From Nitrococcus sp. (GTDB taxonomy: Bacteria; Pseudomonadota; Gammaproteobacteria; Nitrococcales; Nitrococcaceae), in NCBI GenBank assembly GCA_030452365.1, contig JAKDMK010000119.1, forward strand, positions 1 to 6,950: DNA of 6,950 nucleotides, in the 5' to 3' direction. A model generated the notes under the pieces. That model made no database searches. It was not told the origin of the DNA and saw only the letters and a program-made list of their open reading frames with translations. Positions 6,840-6,950 of this stretch are shown here, in pieces. The stretch's first letter is position 1. Each line of letters opens with the position of its first letter. A program made the translations under genes and the position numbers.

Positions 6840-6950
6840 ATGGCGAGAGCCCGGAAACGACTCGTCCATAGCGCGGCGCTAATATTTGGCGTGTTGCTTG
6901 TCTTCGCTTTTGAGCAGCCTAAGGCGGCTCCCCTGGAGGACACCTTGCTC
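6840..6950 (+). CDS. N-terminus of an exported protein of unknown function (cut by window edge)
   Basis: Only 37 codons are inside the window and no stop is reached. The protein begins MARARKRLVHSAALIFGVLL, a basic n-region followed by a hydrophobic core (about residues 11-24), then EQPKAAPLEDTLL. This is a Sec-type signal peptide with a possible cleavage site after KAA (residue 30); an uncleaved membrane anchor is also possible. There is no cysteine, so it is not a lipoprotein. A GGAG ribosome site lies 5 bases upstream and a candidate operator 43 bases upstream. The gene is divergent from the importer operon and may share its control region, which does not by itself imply a common function. 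The mature protein cannot be identified from what is visible. Confidence 0.75.
   Translation, partial: MARARKRLVHSAALIFGVLLVFAFEQPKAAPLEDTLL

Overview
The window is a GC-rich bacterial segment, most like a proteobacterium. The evidence is G/C-heavy third codon positions, a Yej/Opp-type peptide importer with the gene order known from Gram-negatives, and one copy of a short dispersed palindromic repeat of the kind common in beta- and gammaproteobacterial intergenic DNA. I cannot name the genus.

Positions about 6441 down to 1 are one minus-strand operon for a peptide or peptide-like ABC importer. In transcription order it holds a large family-5 solute-binding lipoprotein (4153-6441, start uncertain), an OppB/YejB-type permease (3182-4156), an unusually long OppC/YejE-type permease (1692-3080), and a single polypeptide carrying two ATPase domains (1-1695, running off the left edge). 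This order (binding protein, permease, permease, fused double ATPase) is that of E. coli yejABEF, whose products import oligopeptides and the antibiotic microcin C. The binding protein would capture substrate in the periplasm, the two permeases form the channel, and the fused ATPase powers transport. Two junctions are 4-base ATGA overlaps. The only gap, between the permeases, is filled by a 31-codon reading frame that starts 2 bases after one gene and stops 3 bases before the next.

Positions 6328-6839 form a divergent control region. It holds the dispersed repeat, a strong Shine-Dalgarno sequence of unclear use, a 9-base direct repeat with a small hairpin, and a cluster of TTGTNAC half-sites next to an 18-base imperfect palindrome. 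On the plus strand, position 6840 starts a well-supported gene for an exported protein, of which only the signal peptide is inside the window.

I see no RNA genes, CRISPR arrays, insertion sequences or phage genes. The core is a recognisable importer. The parts that merit attention are the apparently lost or non-canonical start codon of the binding protein, its double membrane anchoring, the enlarged second permease, the bridging mini-ORF, and the cysteine cluster in the ATPase.
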